In this document: positions 52,501-63,131 of the stretch, in pieces
Layout: every line of letters begins with the position of its first letter
How positions within the stretch are numbered: the stretch's first letter is position 1
Source: Linnemannia schmuckeri
Lineage: Eukaryota > Mortierellomycota > Mortierellomycetes > Mortierellales > Mortierellaceae
Direction: 5' to 3'
Length of the DNA stretch: 64,000 nucleotides
NCBI GenBank assembly: GCA_029449235.1
Contig: JANATG010000017.1
Span: forward strand, 264,001 to 328,000
The notes under the pieces: model-generated
What the model saw: only the letters and a program-made list of their open reading frames with translations
The model's database searches: none
What the model was told of the DNA's origin: nothing
Position numbers and translations under genes: made by a program

Positions 52501-53696
52501 AGAAGCAGGGCTTTCGGTCACCATTACTCGAGACGCCGAAAAGTGTGTTCCAGGACCCGTTGTTTATCTCGTTCAAGCGTGATGTTGTCCAAGCGCTGGA
52601 GCTGAGCCTGACGAAGGTTCCGTTGCCGCTTAACCTCCCGGATAACATGATGTTGGCCTTGGAAGTCTCGAACTCGAACCAGTCGAACAATATGCAGACT
52701 CTCAAGAACATGTGGGCCAAGACGGACGACAAGTTCGGACAGATGTTCTTACAGATTACCTGGGCGAACGACATGCTTGGCAATCTTGCCAGATCGAATA
52801 TTTCCTTGGAACGACAGATGTACGTTCTACAGGAGAGAATGCAGTCCCAACAGGAAGCAATCGATTCTATGTCGCGTCATCAGCGTGTTTCAGGATCCCT
52901 CATGCCCGGATACTCCGGTTACTTCGGCTACCCCGGCTACTCTGGCTTCTCCGCTCCTGGCCCCTTTTCTCAGCAAGGTCCATCCGTCAGCAACCGCCCA
53001 ACCATTCAGAAGCACAAGCACGCCAGGTCTGCCAAGGACCATGTGCCGGTCGCCATCCAACCATCTCTTCCAAGATCTGCGCTTCAGAGTCTATCAGTAC
53101 CTGTACCTGCAACTGCAGCAGCATCGCCTAGCCCTTCTTCGGCGTTAGAGGACTTGCTGAGGACTAGGTCGCGGGCGACAGGGCCAATATCACCGATCGA
53201 TACATATGGAGCAGGATCGGGAATTAGTCAAGCAGCAGATACAGGTTCTAACTCGCCGTCTCAGTCCTCACCACCTTCACCAACACCAGATCGGGAAGAT
53301 TGGTTTGACATTGTCAAGGATCACTCTTCCACCGCAAGCGTGTATGAGGAGCACCAAAGGTACGAACGCGCGTTGAACGAGAAACTGGGAAAGAATCAGG
53401 ATGGGGCCAAGCGACCGCGTAGACTCGAGAAAAGGCAATCGTACACAATTGAGAAGCACACCAGTAACTGCAGTATTGTCGCCTCCGAGGTGGACCTACT
53501 CAAGCAAAAGAAAATGCAGGCCGGCCTTTCGGAAGACAAGGCACTCGCAGCCGCATGTTTGGAGTTGGATGGTCTGATTAGAATGAGTTCTGCCCGAGGA
53601 GGCTACACTCTCAATCTGGCCAGAGACTTTTGCGCGAAGCAGAGGAAGGAGAGGAACGAGATGGAAAAGCAGGGACAGGTTGGCTTGAGCACGTAA
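49544..53696 (+). CDS. Crypton-type tyrosine recombinase B, 6 exons, 1229 aa
   Basis: Exons 49544-50045, 50126-50299, 50398-50609, 50692-50920, 51026-51729 and 51828-53696 join in frame (introns 80-105 nt) to 1229 aa. A basic and then acidic N-terminus leads to a core-binding domain (NTKAAYKSTYRPYM-IFCDNKYADQ). The catalytic part has LLRDEDLRRL, His665-x-x-Arg668 (THSGRHSG), GGRW and Tyr701/Tyr702 in QQYYLQKRP, followed by AGF as in Cryptons. The tail after about residue 1080 has the charged, Tyr-rich look of GCR1_C. It matches gene A in domain order, length and intron placement but differs in most residues, so the split is old. No stop codon or frameshift is visible. Confidence 0.8.
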
Positions 53697-54843
53697 TACG
53701 GATACAACATATATTTTTTTTACGTTTCCCTTTTCCTCGAACTAAAAATAAATAATACTTTTGTAAACCAAAAATTCAAACTAAGTACACTTGAACAAAA
53801 TAGAATGTGAATGACATGAGGTTGTAAGTCAGGTTGTAAGTCAGGTTAGGAACATGTCCCAAGTAGTGATGTTTAAAAAGTAAACGCGTCTTTGTACGCG
53901 TACGATAGAAAGGTGAATTGATCGAAATAAAAATAAACGAAGACATCTTAGCATACTTTATGGTTTTGCATGGTGCAGGTGAGTGTATTATGCTTATGCG
54001 TTTGCGCACATGAACATGCTGATATGTGCATTTTGTAGAGGGAGAAAGGGCGGTGGTTATAATTCTGCAGGTTTGGACATGCTTTCATGTTTGACAGAAT
54101 TATTTACGTGCTATGTGCATGTAAGCGCCTTTTTTTTTTCGCGCGCTACGCGCAGGTAACGATCAATTTTCGTTTTTATTTTTTCAAATAAAATAAATGC
54201 GTCAAACAGCTCAAACAACAAATCGAGATTATGTCATTGGCCGTGTCTCGGAACAGTCACCCATCAAACATTTTCGACTTAACTATGTCACCCTCTTTAA
54301 AGTGAACAATCTTTATCGTTACAATAAATTCACGGCCGTATCACCTTTAGAACCATTCGAAGTATATGAAATATACCGGAGCATTTATATATCACCGAGC
54401 GAGAAGAACAAGGGCGAATCTTCGTTCACGAATAGTTCCCCCAGTAGCAGGTTCAGACTCTGAGTCCTCATTTTCAACATACCTCAAAGAACAGATGCAT
54501 GGACAGTTCCCCTGAAAATTCTCATGGCGCAATGCAAGAGCAGATGCATGGACAGTTTCCCTGAAAGTTCTCACGGCGCAACGGCATCCAGAAACAAAAT
54601 AAAAAAAAAGAGGTTCAATACCAGACTTTTAAAAAAAGCTTAAATAGGACGACTGATACTTATCAATGGTCTTAAATTCAACAACCCGTTCAATCAAGGT
54701 AGCCAGAAATACCGTCTATTCCTCACTCTCCTCAATGGTCGTATTTTCATGTCATCTTACCTACCATATTATACGACCGACTTGTATGAAGCTGATACTA
54801 ACCTTACTCTTGATCTTTTTCATTCTACTGTACCATCTCAGTC
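53697..54843. other. Intergenic with duplicated segments
   Basis: AGGTTGTAAGTC repeated at 53820. CGCAGGTAACGATCAATTTTCG near 54150 recalls the AGGTAACGTGATTTTC units. AGATGCATGGACAGTTCCCC to CTCATGGCGCAA (54491-54535) is repeated at 54543-54585. An 88-codon ATG frame at 54197-54463 has no supporting evidence. Confidence 0.45.
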
Positions 54844-55721
54844 ATGAAGCTTCTTGTTCTGATTATTGAGGTACTCTTACCAGCCCTCACTTTGATCAAT
54901 ATTACAGCAGCTCTACCAAGAGCAGATGGCCATCAAAGAAGCGATCAGAATACATCGGTCGGCCTCTCTGGAAACAGTACGACAACAGTAGGTTTTCAAT
55001 GTAATGGCGTGTGGTATGACTCTTCAATGGCACCTACCATGACATGGGCCGGGGTCAGTTCGTCTGTAGACCCTACTACGTCTGCCATGGCCGCATTTGC
55101 TACATGTGCTGGTGCAGCAACACAACGCTGTCAACAGAGCAATGCTTGGTGCATTTTAGGAGCTGTTTTTGTGTGTGGTCTCGCGGTTTGTGCCATTCAA
55201 TGTGTCACAGATAGATGCTGGACAAACAGAGACAGTGCCAGACAAACCTTATTGTCAAACCGACAAGGATACGGCTCTGTAGAAGGAACGACTCGGTCAC
55301 GTCAAGCCGTAGCGGATATTCTCGATGGGATAGAGGCCGGGGCGGGAGCTGGCAACCTTGGGTCAACTTCAACTCAGTACAAGTATACTTCTGGGACACT
55401 CTACAAGGCAACTGTTTCGGTACAAACCTTGCGCAATAGCGCTGCCAAGAAATCGAATGTATTGGCCCCCCTCCCAAATGTCCAACATTGTGATGAAACG
55501 ATTCTCATCGCAACAATGGTAAGCATAGCCCCGCCATGACCAATCCATGAGATTGTTTTTTTCCAATTGATTTTAACGCCCTCCCTTTATCCTTTCCTCA
55601 GACTAGCCCAGGGCTAAAGATCTTCAATGAGAAATTTATTCATAACGTCTACGAGTTTGACTCCGTTCATGTACGGAAAGGGGTGATAAGGAAAAGCAGA
55701 TTGCTAGCAAATATTCATTAA
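54844..55721 (+). CDS. Secreted or membrane protein, 2 exons, 264 aa
   Basis: Signal peptide (LLVLIIEVLLPALTLINITAA), a Ser/Thr/Gly-rich region, then CILGAVFVCGLAVCAIQC, a hydrophobic stretch that may be a membrane helix flanked by cysteines. Exon 1 ends ACAATG at a GTAAGC donor (55519). The 83-nt intron ends CCTCAG (55601) and exon 2 (55602-55721) adds 39 residues (TSPGLKIFNEKF...). The splice is supported by frame continuity and strong signals. Family not recognised. Confidence 0.65.
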
Positions 55722-55900
55722 ACATGGCATTAAATGAGTTTGAGACATCTGTATACAATGACTTGGCCTAGTTCGTTGTGATTAATAAGAATATAAGTAG
55801 TCTGCTAATAAGGATTGGGTGGCGGTGAGCATCAACATTTAAGGTAAGGGAGGGCAAAACTTGCGAAGAGTCGACCGATCATTTTTCCAAGTCCTAGACT

Positions 55901-55927
55901 GGGATAACTGACTTGTGGCAGCCAAGC
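55901..55927 (+). repeat. 28S rRNA-derived fragment f9
   Basis: GGGATAACTGACTTGTGGCA followed by GCCAAGC, 26 of 27 bases as in 28S. Unlike the others it is in the sense direction relative to the gene on its left. Confidence 0.75.
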
Positions 55928-56218
55928 TACAAGACATCTTTATCGTCCAAGAATCGCAGGTTACCTGACTGGGCACTCACTCGTACGGTTGGCGTCTAAT
56001 GGTGATATTAAACTTCATTCAATCGCTGTTGAAAGATCTTTTTTTATTTTCTTATTTTTTTTGGTCGAATACATTCATTTTTAAGCCAGCAGTAAAAAAA
56101 AGAGGAGCCAAACAACGCAGACTGAAAAAGCAGGAGCAAGTGGTCATAGACATGAGGAGAGTTTTTACACACTTAGACATAAAACTCATTTAGACCCAAC
56201 AAAGTATAAACGAGCGAG

Positions 56219-56850
56219 ATGTATGTATTTATTCTCCATGCTTTCTCGTGTCCAATACTTATCCATTCTACGTTCATTCGATCTACTCACTTCTCTGAAT
56301 CAACCTTTCAATCATACCTTTTAGTGGAAATCCGATACTGCTTCTTTGGAACGCAAGCTGACATTAACAAGAAGAATAAAACGAACCGACCCAGAAAAGA
56401 CTACGTCGGAACTCGTCCCAGGGCGCCAACATAGCATAGAACAGACTGTCCATGGAGGATTTTTGTCATTCTCCATGAGACTGCTCCTAAATGGAAAGTT
56501 TCACTATACGGCAAAGAAGGCGCTGGCTTTGGACACAACAATGCTCTTGGACCAAACATCATGAGAGGACGTAAAAATGTTTGTCCCCAGCTCAATACCC
56601 TTTTCGCCTCCAATGATGACACAACAAATGAGCCATCATCCAAAAGACCCCGCCTTAATTCATCCTCCAAAGACCCTGCAATCACTTTGAGTGGTCTAAT
56701 TAAGTTTGTTAGAGCTGGCTGCAGTGACCACCCTCCTGACAAAGCATGTAGCATTCAGTCCATCTATGAGCACGCTAAAGACCTCACAGTCCATCTATGA
56801 GCACGCTAAAGACCTCATCCAGAACATTCCCAGTGTTGACGTGTTTTTTT
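56219..56850 (+). pseudogene. Unrecognised broken coding region
   Basis: Open segments in two frames (about 56219-56434 and 56435-56800) suggest a gene with an intron or a frameshift near 56430. The second segment reads DCPWRIFVILHETAPKWK, GKEGAGFGHNNALG and RGRKNV, which looks like real protein. A 31-bp tandem duplication at 56756-56817 shifts the frame and ends the reading. I do not recognise the family. Confidence 0.4.
56756..56817 (+). repeat. Perfect 31-bp tandem duplication
   Basis: CAGTCCATCTATGAGCACGC to GACCTCA occurs twice head to tail. As 31 is not a multiple of three it breaks the coding frame. Confidence 0.95.
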
Positions 56851-56868
56851 TTTGAATGTCAAAATTTA

Positions 56869-58568
56869 TCCCTTTTGCCAATTGAATTTGCTTTACAGCA
56901 CGAGCAAAAAACGCAGGAGCGCCATAATTGTAGCAGGGTATGTCTTGAAAAAGCGAACTTGTCCATTAGAATGCTTATCATTAAATTTTATTTTTGCTCC
57001 TACCTAAGCGGTAACTTTGACGTGTTTTTGATATCACCCAATATCATAAAAGTGATCATTGTCTTTGTCGTTCTCTACAGCCTTTTCTCTTCCCATTCAC
57101 CATCCACTTTATTTCAATAAAACAACATGCCACCTGTTAAAAAACGAAAGTACAACAAAATCGACAATACTACCAGGGAAAGGATTGTTGATCTGGTTAC
57201 TAATGAGGACAAGTCCATGACATTGGTGGCTAGATACTTCAACATCCCCACATCTACTGCTAGAAACATTGTCAGCACCTTCCTTCACACCAATCGCATA
57301 GCCAAGCTACCGAAGGGTGGCAACCGTAGCAGCAGGATCACTCAACCGCATCTTGACTGGCTTACCGACAACATGGACGAGTTTGCTAGTCGCTCTGTTA
57401 GGTGGCTCACCGATAACCTGAATGAACATTTTCAGATTCATCCTCCCCTTTCCCCGCGTACTGTGGACAGAGCTGTCAACAAGCTCACCACGTATACACT
57501 CAAGCTAATGAGACCTGAGTCAGAACGATACAATGAACCTGAGCGCATTGAGGTCCGACGACAATGGGCTGAGAATGTTTTTCATGGTCCTGGCAATATG
57601 AATCACTTTGTCTACATTGACGAGGCTGGCTTCAATTTGCATATTATCCGTAGGTATGGCCGCGCTCCTCAAGGCAGGCGTGCCTTCCAAAGGGTTCCCT
57701 ACAACCGAGGCCCTAATATGTCTTTGATCGTTGCTGTTGACAAGACGGGCATTCTAGCGTCCCACTTCAAGCGCGGTGCCTACAACCAAGAAACCTTTAT
57801 TGAATTTTTGGAGGACCAGCTTTTCCCTCGTCTTGGGCCCAGACACCGCATACTTCTTGTGGACAACGCCAAGTTTCACAAAACCCAGAGGGTCAAGGAC
57901 GCCATTGCCAACAGTGGCCACACTCTTCTTCTTCTTCCACCATACAGCCCACATCTCAATGCTGCTGAGTCCGTCTTCAGCAGTGTTAAGACTCATATCC
58001 GCCAGAAGTTTGTTCAAGCCGAGACCCTTGCAGGTCATGTTGAAAGTGGTCTAGCTCGAATTGATGCTTCAATGGCAAGAGGATGGATACGCGAGGTCGG
58101 GCGGAATTTCCAGCTTTCACTTGCAGGAGCCCCACTTGGTCGTCTCTATAATATTCGCCAAGCCCTTCCTGAGGATTATCAAGATCCATATGTTGAAGGT
58201 TGGGATGGTGAGCCAGAGCATGAAGAAGACAGGGACGAGAGGGAGAATATAAACCTAAATCAAGAGGAGGACGAGGATGAGGACGAGGATGAGGACGAGG
58301 ATGAGGAGGAGAAGGAGGATAAGGAGGAGAGGGAGGAGAAGGAGGAAGATGGGAGGGAGGTTCGCCTGTATGCTCGTCATAAGTACTCACCCCTTCGCAC
58401 CCGATCGGGGAAAGTTCTAAATTGAGGGTATGAGGAGGACAAATTTTAAATCAAAGAACAAGCACATATGGTTTAGCGTAGAGTAGAACTCAAATGAATA
58501 GCCACCAAAAAAAAAATCTTTAGCGCATTTTTTATGAAGGGTGTAACAAATTCAAATGGCAAAAGGGA
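56869..58568 (+). mobile_element. Complete mariner-like element, 1.7 kb
   Basis: Ends TCCCTTTTGCCAATTGAATT (left) and its near-perfect reverse complement CAAATTCAAATGGCAAAAGGGA (right) are flanked by TA on both sides (56867-56868, 58569-58570), the standard Tc1/mariner duplication. An intact transposase lies inside. Confidence 0.85.
57127..58425 (+). CDS. Tc1/mariner-family transposase, 432 aa
   Basis: N-terminal helix-turn-helix region (TRERIVDLVTNEDKSMTLVA, then NIPTSTARNIVSTF), then a DDE domain with Asp in FVYIDEAGF, Asp in LLVDNAKFH and Glu in SPHLNAAESVF. There are 34 residues between the last two, so DD34E. The C-terminus (about 355-410) is a long Asp/Glu run, unusual for the family, ending in a basic segment. 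No stop or frameshift is seen, and TIRs with TA are present, so it may be mobile. Confidence 0.85.
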   Translation: MPPVKKRKYNKIDNTTRERIVDLVTNEDKSMTLVARYFNIPTSTARNIVSTFLHTNRIAKLPKGGNRSSRITQPHLDWLTDNMDEFASRSVRWLTDNLNEHFQIHPPLSPRTVDRAVNKLTTYTLKLMRPESERYNEPERIEVRRQWAENVFHGPGNMNHFVYIDEAGFNLHIIRRYGRAPQGRRAFQRVPYNRGPNMSLIVAVDKTGILASHFKRGAYNQETFIEFLEDQLFPRLGPRHRILLVDNAKFHKTQRVKDAIANSGHTLLLLPPYSPHLNAAESVFSSVKTHIRQKFVQAETLAGHVESGLARIDASMARGWIREVGRNFQLSLAGAPLGRLYNIRQALPEDYQDPYVEGWDGEPEHEEDRDERENINLNQEEDEDEDEDEDEDEEEKEDKEEREEKEEDGREVRLYARHKYSPLRTRSGKVLN

Positions 58569-58589
58569 TATTTAGAATTTATAAGGCTT

Positions 58590-59140
58590 GATTTTGACCG
58601 CCTTTGACCGCTTCTCTGACCGTGTCTGACCTGCTTCCTGACCGCCTTCCTGACCTTCTTCTGACCGCCTTCCTGACCGTGTCTAAGCCACATTGTGACC
58701 GCATCTGGCTCGAAATTGCAACATGTTTGTCGTCTCCCCGACCAGGTCAGACCCCTGGTTTTGAGTATGAGAGGCGACAAGTGCACTCATGCCCCTTTAT
58801 GCCCACTGTTGCCAATTTTTGCCCACTCATGCCCACTCGTGCCCTTTTATGCCCATTCGTATCCCTATGTCCCTTCATGCCAAATGCATATTCACAAAAC
58901 GCTTTTATATCTGCTCTACAGCATCGTGGACATCATCCAAAAGCGCGCCCAGGGGCACTTGTTTGATAGTACGCCATTTTTTACACGGGTCGTGCACAAC
59001 AGAGCTCTAGCACGCCGCTTTTACACGGCTCTAGTACGCCGTTTTTACACGGCTCTAGTACGCCTTTTTTACACGGCTCTAGTACGCCTTTTTTACACGG
59101 CTCTAGTACGCCGTTTTTTTTTTTTTTTTTTGGCACTGCA
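58590..59140 (+). repeat. Cluster of short tandem repeats
   Basis: TTCCTGACCGCC units (58590-58690), TGCCCACTCATGCCC units (58788-58860) and five ~24-bp GCTCTAGTACGCCGTTTTTACACG units (about 59003-59115), followed by a 17-T run. A further GACGCCATTTTTTACACGG lies at 59200. No gene. Confidence 0.75.
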
Positions 59141-59661
59141 ATTCTGTCAACTTTAATGCTAACAACTACTGATGCTGAGGTGCCAAAGGCACCGACGCCA
59201 TTTTTTACACGGGGTGGTACACGTGGAAATGAAACTTGGCACCTTTTGTGTGTTGCATCTGATATACAGTAAGTACCTAGCATTACCTTAGAATCCTCCT
59301 CAGTTCCCTTCCCGCTCTCACTCATAAACATTTCTTTTTCCCCATATACTTTCTCTCCTTGTTCTTGATGTCCATCTTCCGCTGGACATTCATCTATCTA
59401 GCCCTTATCTTCTCTCTCTACCTTCTGGAGCCCTCTACCTTAGGGCTCTCTCCTTCTTCCCCTTCATCTCTCTAGTTATACCATTGATCGCCTGTGCTGC
59501 ATTTCCTCCAAATGACAGTCACCCGATTCGCCTCTCAACCGAACAATACAAAACCACGAGGGGCTGCAGCTCGCTTTCTTGGTTCATTGGGGAGTTTTTA
59601 TACTTTATGCATAAAGCAAGTGTTTCATTGTGCCTTCTCTGTAGTGCCTTCTCTGTATTAA
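59141..59661. other. Intergenic, no gene recognised
   Basis: CT-rich sequence downstream of the fucosyltransferase gene. Nothing supportable. Confidence 0.4.
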
Positions 59662-61193
59662 CTAATTACTCCACTGGCTGTTCTTAGACTTTGAGTCGAA
59701 GGTCGGCAAGGCAAGGTAGTTCATGCCACTGTCCCACCCCCTCAACAACCAGGTCATGAGGCGCGGAATCCATCTTCCTCGCTTACGGTACAGCACGAAC
59801 AAAGTCATGCCAAGAAGCGCCACAAAAAGAAACGACAAGCGCCAATGGTATTCTACCATCCAGGTGAAGCGGTAGTGCTTCTTTGCCAGACAGTTGGCAT
59901 CCGGCGCAAGACGCTTGGTCGGATCCAGCGTTTCGAGGCCCTCACTGACATCGTGGGCCATCTTGCAAAGGCGGCACATAGATTCGTCGTAGTTTGGTGG
60001 CCACGACCGGTAGTCGGCGCTCTGATTGCGGTTCATCCACTGGCCGACAAAGACCGGCGACAAGTCCTCAACTGTGGGCTTGCGGGCCGGGTCTTTGGGG
60101 TACTTGTACCGCAGCCGGTCCGCGTACTTGTCTTCGTCCTTGTCAAGCGCCTTGACAAGGGCCGCCAGCTGCTTGGGACTATATTGGTCCGCTTGGATCA
60201 AAGCGTTATGGGTCGCCGCAAACAGGCCGTAATCGTTGGGTCCGTCGACAATAGGGATGGTGCCTGCCTCGTATGTGCGCTTCAGCTTCTCTGTCACGTA
60301 AAAGTCACAGTTGCTGTTCTCAAAGGCGAGATAGAACTTGTACGAACTCGTTAATTCGAGGTCTGTGAATTCACGGCCATCAGCGTGTCGCGGCCACACG
60401 CGGTTGAGGTTTTTGCAGTGACCGTAGATGTCGACATTGATATATTTTTGGAGCTGGTGGACATAGTACTCGCGACCGTTGAAGGAGTTGCAGTTGCTTA
60501 CGATCCAAGCAATGGGTGCCAGCCCTCTTCCATCGTTGAATCCTTTTTGTCGCATCGTGTTCTTGTACTCGAGGGTAGCGGGTGGTGGTGCAAGGACGAG
60601 ATCGAGAATGCTGCTGTCAAAGTAGGGATAGATAAAGTCGGAGCTAGGGTGGTAGTTGAACTTGTATGAGAACTTGTTAATGACGGATTTCTTGGACTCG
60701 AACCACTTGGGTGCCTCCCCTATCAACAAATGAGCCAGAAAAAAAAAAAGGGGAGAAGAGGCAAGCTCACTCAAGGTTAGCAAGGTTTTTCGCAAAACGT
60801 GGCAACTGGCTGTCAATACTTGTGCCCATAAGCGATTGTCGTCAGATTTTCAGGAGTGCCATTTGAAAAAAGAATTAAAAGTGTCTTCAACATACATCCG
60901 TAGAGAACCCAAGCCTTCTTCCCCGCATCCACATCCTTTTGTGGTGGCAGGTCTTCCGGTCTGTTGAAAGCGCTGATCGAGTCATCGGCCTGGTAAATGC
61001 TGACAAAGATCAAAGGTGATTTGTCGTACAAATCCTTGTCAACGGGATTGAAGCGGGGGTCTCTGTATAGAATATGACGGCAGTTGTAGGGTAGATTGCA
61101 GTTGTCGACAAGTTTTTGGTCAAAGCCTCTGATCTCGTCCTTTCCCCACCACATCAGCGGGTACTCTTTCTTGTCCTGGATTGAGGTGCTCAT
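59662..61193 (-). CDS. GT10 alpha-1,3-fucosyltransferase, 2 exons, 451 aa
   Basis: Exon 1 61193-60896 and exon 2 60719-59662 join across a GTATGT...TGATAG intron of 176 nt to give VLYGWEAPKWFESKK. The fold is that of GDP-fucose-dependent glycosyltransferases: FNYHPSSDFIYPYF and the donor-site block FYLAFENSNCDFYVTEKL followed by AGTIPIVDGPNDY. These enzymes add fucose to N-acetylglucosamine or similar glycans in the Golgi. The usual N-terminal anchor is absent; instead a hydrophobic helix (LSFLFVALLGMTLFVLY) lies about 55 residues from the C-terminus. An upstream ATG (about 61326) would read through a minisatellite and is less likely. The gene is intact. Confidence 0.8.
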
Positions 61194-61196
61194 GGT

Positions 61197-61312
61197 GTGG
61201 ATGGAGCGATGGAACGATGAAACGATGGAACGATGGAGCGATGGAGCGATGGAGTAATGAAACGATGAAACGATGAAACGATGGAACGATGGAACGATGG
61301 CAATGAAATGAG
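61197..61312 (+). repeat. GAAACGATG/GGAGCGATG minisatellite
   Basis: About a dozen 8-9-bp units (GATGGAACGATGG, GATGAAACGATG) fill the 5' leader of the fucosyltransferase gene. Confidence 0.85.
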
Positions 61313-61329
61313 GAAATGATGAATGCAAA

Positions 61330-62357
61330 AATCAGGGAGTTTTTTTTCTTGCTGGCCTGGAAAGATTTTGCTGCCATCGGTACCTGAACCTGAGAGTCTA
61401 AAACAGACACGAAGCGAAATTCGAAGTTCTTGTCCTTTTTTGGAAGAGATGTTTCTTGTTGGAATGAGAAGGCCGTGGGAGGACTGTTAAGGGGCAGAGT
61501 GACGAAACAAAGAGGGGAATGGAGTTGTTGAGGTAGAGTTCGAGAAGGACAAGAGTGAAGATAATACAGAGAAAGATGAACATCCAATACAGGAAGGACA
61601 TTCCAAAAGGAGACAGATATGATGAAGACAATTTTATGAGGGAAAAGGAACAAAAGAAGTGAGTAACTGTCTAGGGCTAAGCTAGCTATCTTATAGGGAA
61701 CGGGAGTTGGGGGAGAGACCGTCTATGCTAAGAGTCATATCTATGGAGGGTCAGGAATGGACTGAGAGCGATGGTAGCTACCTGAGAGCGATGGTAACTA
61801 CCTAAGATAGATGGAGGTCGGCGCCGTATGTGAGCACGACCTCCTACGAGATCCTACCAAGAGTATCTAAGTGGTGGCTTAGACGCGCCAAACGCAGCAT
61901 CTTGAGACCACGTGCGCACCACCCAGGGCCAACCGCGTGGCTTAGAGGCGGACTACGGCCAGCACCAAAAAAATCACCACAGAGTCGCTCATTTTCTCAA
62001 GCGGCCTGAGACATGCTCTACACGACTCGTATTTCAGAACTAGCACTTATGCTGCTGTTGTTTGTTGCTGTGGCAATTCGTCAACACCAGCAAAGGCACT
62101 GTTCTTGTTGCCATATCTATTGGCTCACGTTCAATCTCGGCTATCTCAGGTCTGGTTCTGAATACCACCCAGCTTAGTTGTTTATTTGTCATACTACTCC
62201 AAAACTCTAGTCTGGTTTCCTGTACATTATGGAGCAAAACTAAGTCAATGTTTCGACCAAGGACACATCATTTAGTCGGCAGTGACAAATACTTGTGCAA
62301 TGGATATTAAAGTTGGTATGCATATAGTCATGTCTATTGCGAACTTATCTACTAAGT
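61330..62357. other. Intergenic, no gene recognised
   Basis: Contains a short duplication GAGAGCGATGGTA (61765, 61786). No convincing frame. Confidence 0.4.
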
Positions 62358-63129
62358 TTAAAAATTATCGCCTGCGTAGTTGTCGGGATTCCCGACAACT
62401 ACGCAGGCGATGGTGGTGGTCGCGATGGTAGCGGTTGCGGTTGTGGTCGTTGTTACTGATGACTGCGGATGCGCAGACATGGCTTGCGGAAGAGGCCTCG
62501 GTTGGGGTTGAGACCGGGGCTGGGACTGGGGCTGGGACTGTGCAACTGTGGGGGCCCATCTTGGAGGCATTAGTGCTGCCATCGGCGCTGGAGCGAGTCT
62601 TCGAGGAAAAGGAGGAGCAGGTTGCTCAGATTGGGATTGAATGCTGAAAGGAGTACGTACTGATAGAGTGGAAGCGAAACCATGACCATGTTCCCACGGA
62701 AATGAGGATGATGATGGCATGCGAAAGCCAGCAAAGTCGGAGATGGAGGGACCCAGCCGGGCGATGAGATAGTCCAACTTGGACTCAATTCGGAAAGCAG
62801 TCTCCTTGAAAACGTCCATGCCATAGTCAAACACGGTATCCCAATACATCATGGCTTGATCCAGGCGCTCAGCCGCTGTGCTCCGAAGTTCTTGCAGTTC
62901 ACGTTCCATGCTTTCAAAGCTCCCAGGAAGCCTTCCCATTATCTGCCCTTGCCGAACGATGAGCCGCTGCTGATCCTGCAGAACCATCCTCACATTAGGA
63001 TGCATATCCTCGGGCAATGCCACATCCTGCGAGCTCAGCACATCCTTAACCTGCTCTTTGAAGGCCTCGAAAGCTGGCGTCCTAAGCACCCCGAAGGCCA
63101 GTAGAGGCGATTCAACTTCCTTGAAGCTG
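62358..63129 (-). pseudogene. C-terminal part of a third Crypton-like gene
   Basis: The minus-strand frame begins at the Tc1 junction (LYSFKEVESPLLAFG) and reads LRTPAFEAFKEQ, a coiled-coil region and a Gln/Pro/Arg-rich segment. The layout matches the region after the recombinase domain in Crypton genes A and B (a short fixed motif ahead of a coiled coil). The GCR1_C-like end is missing: the frame runs into a Thr/Ala repeat and then a palindrome. The upstream part was separated by the Tc1 insertion and lies beyond the window, if it still exists. Confidence 0.5.
62367..62411. repeat. Perfect 45-bp palindrome
   Basis: ATCGCCTGCGTAGTTGTCGG and two more bases are mirrored exactly on the other side of a single central T. 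Arms are 22 bp. It overlaps the last codons of the Crypton relic frame. Confidence 0.95.
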
Positions 63130-63131
63130 TA

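Noticed and set aside
56401..56754. 117-codon minus-strand frame
   Set aside because: It is antisense to the more protein-like plus-strand reading and has no motif.
58532..59156. Frames over the CTGACCGCC and TGCCCAC repeats
   Set aside because: Low-complexity repeats with no start context or domain.
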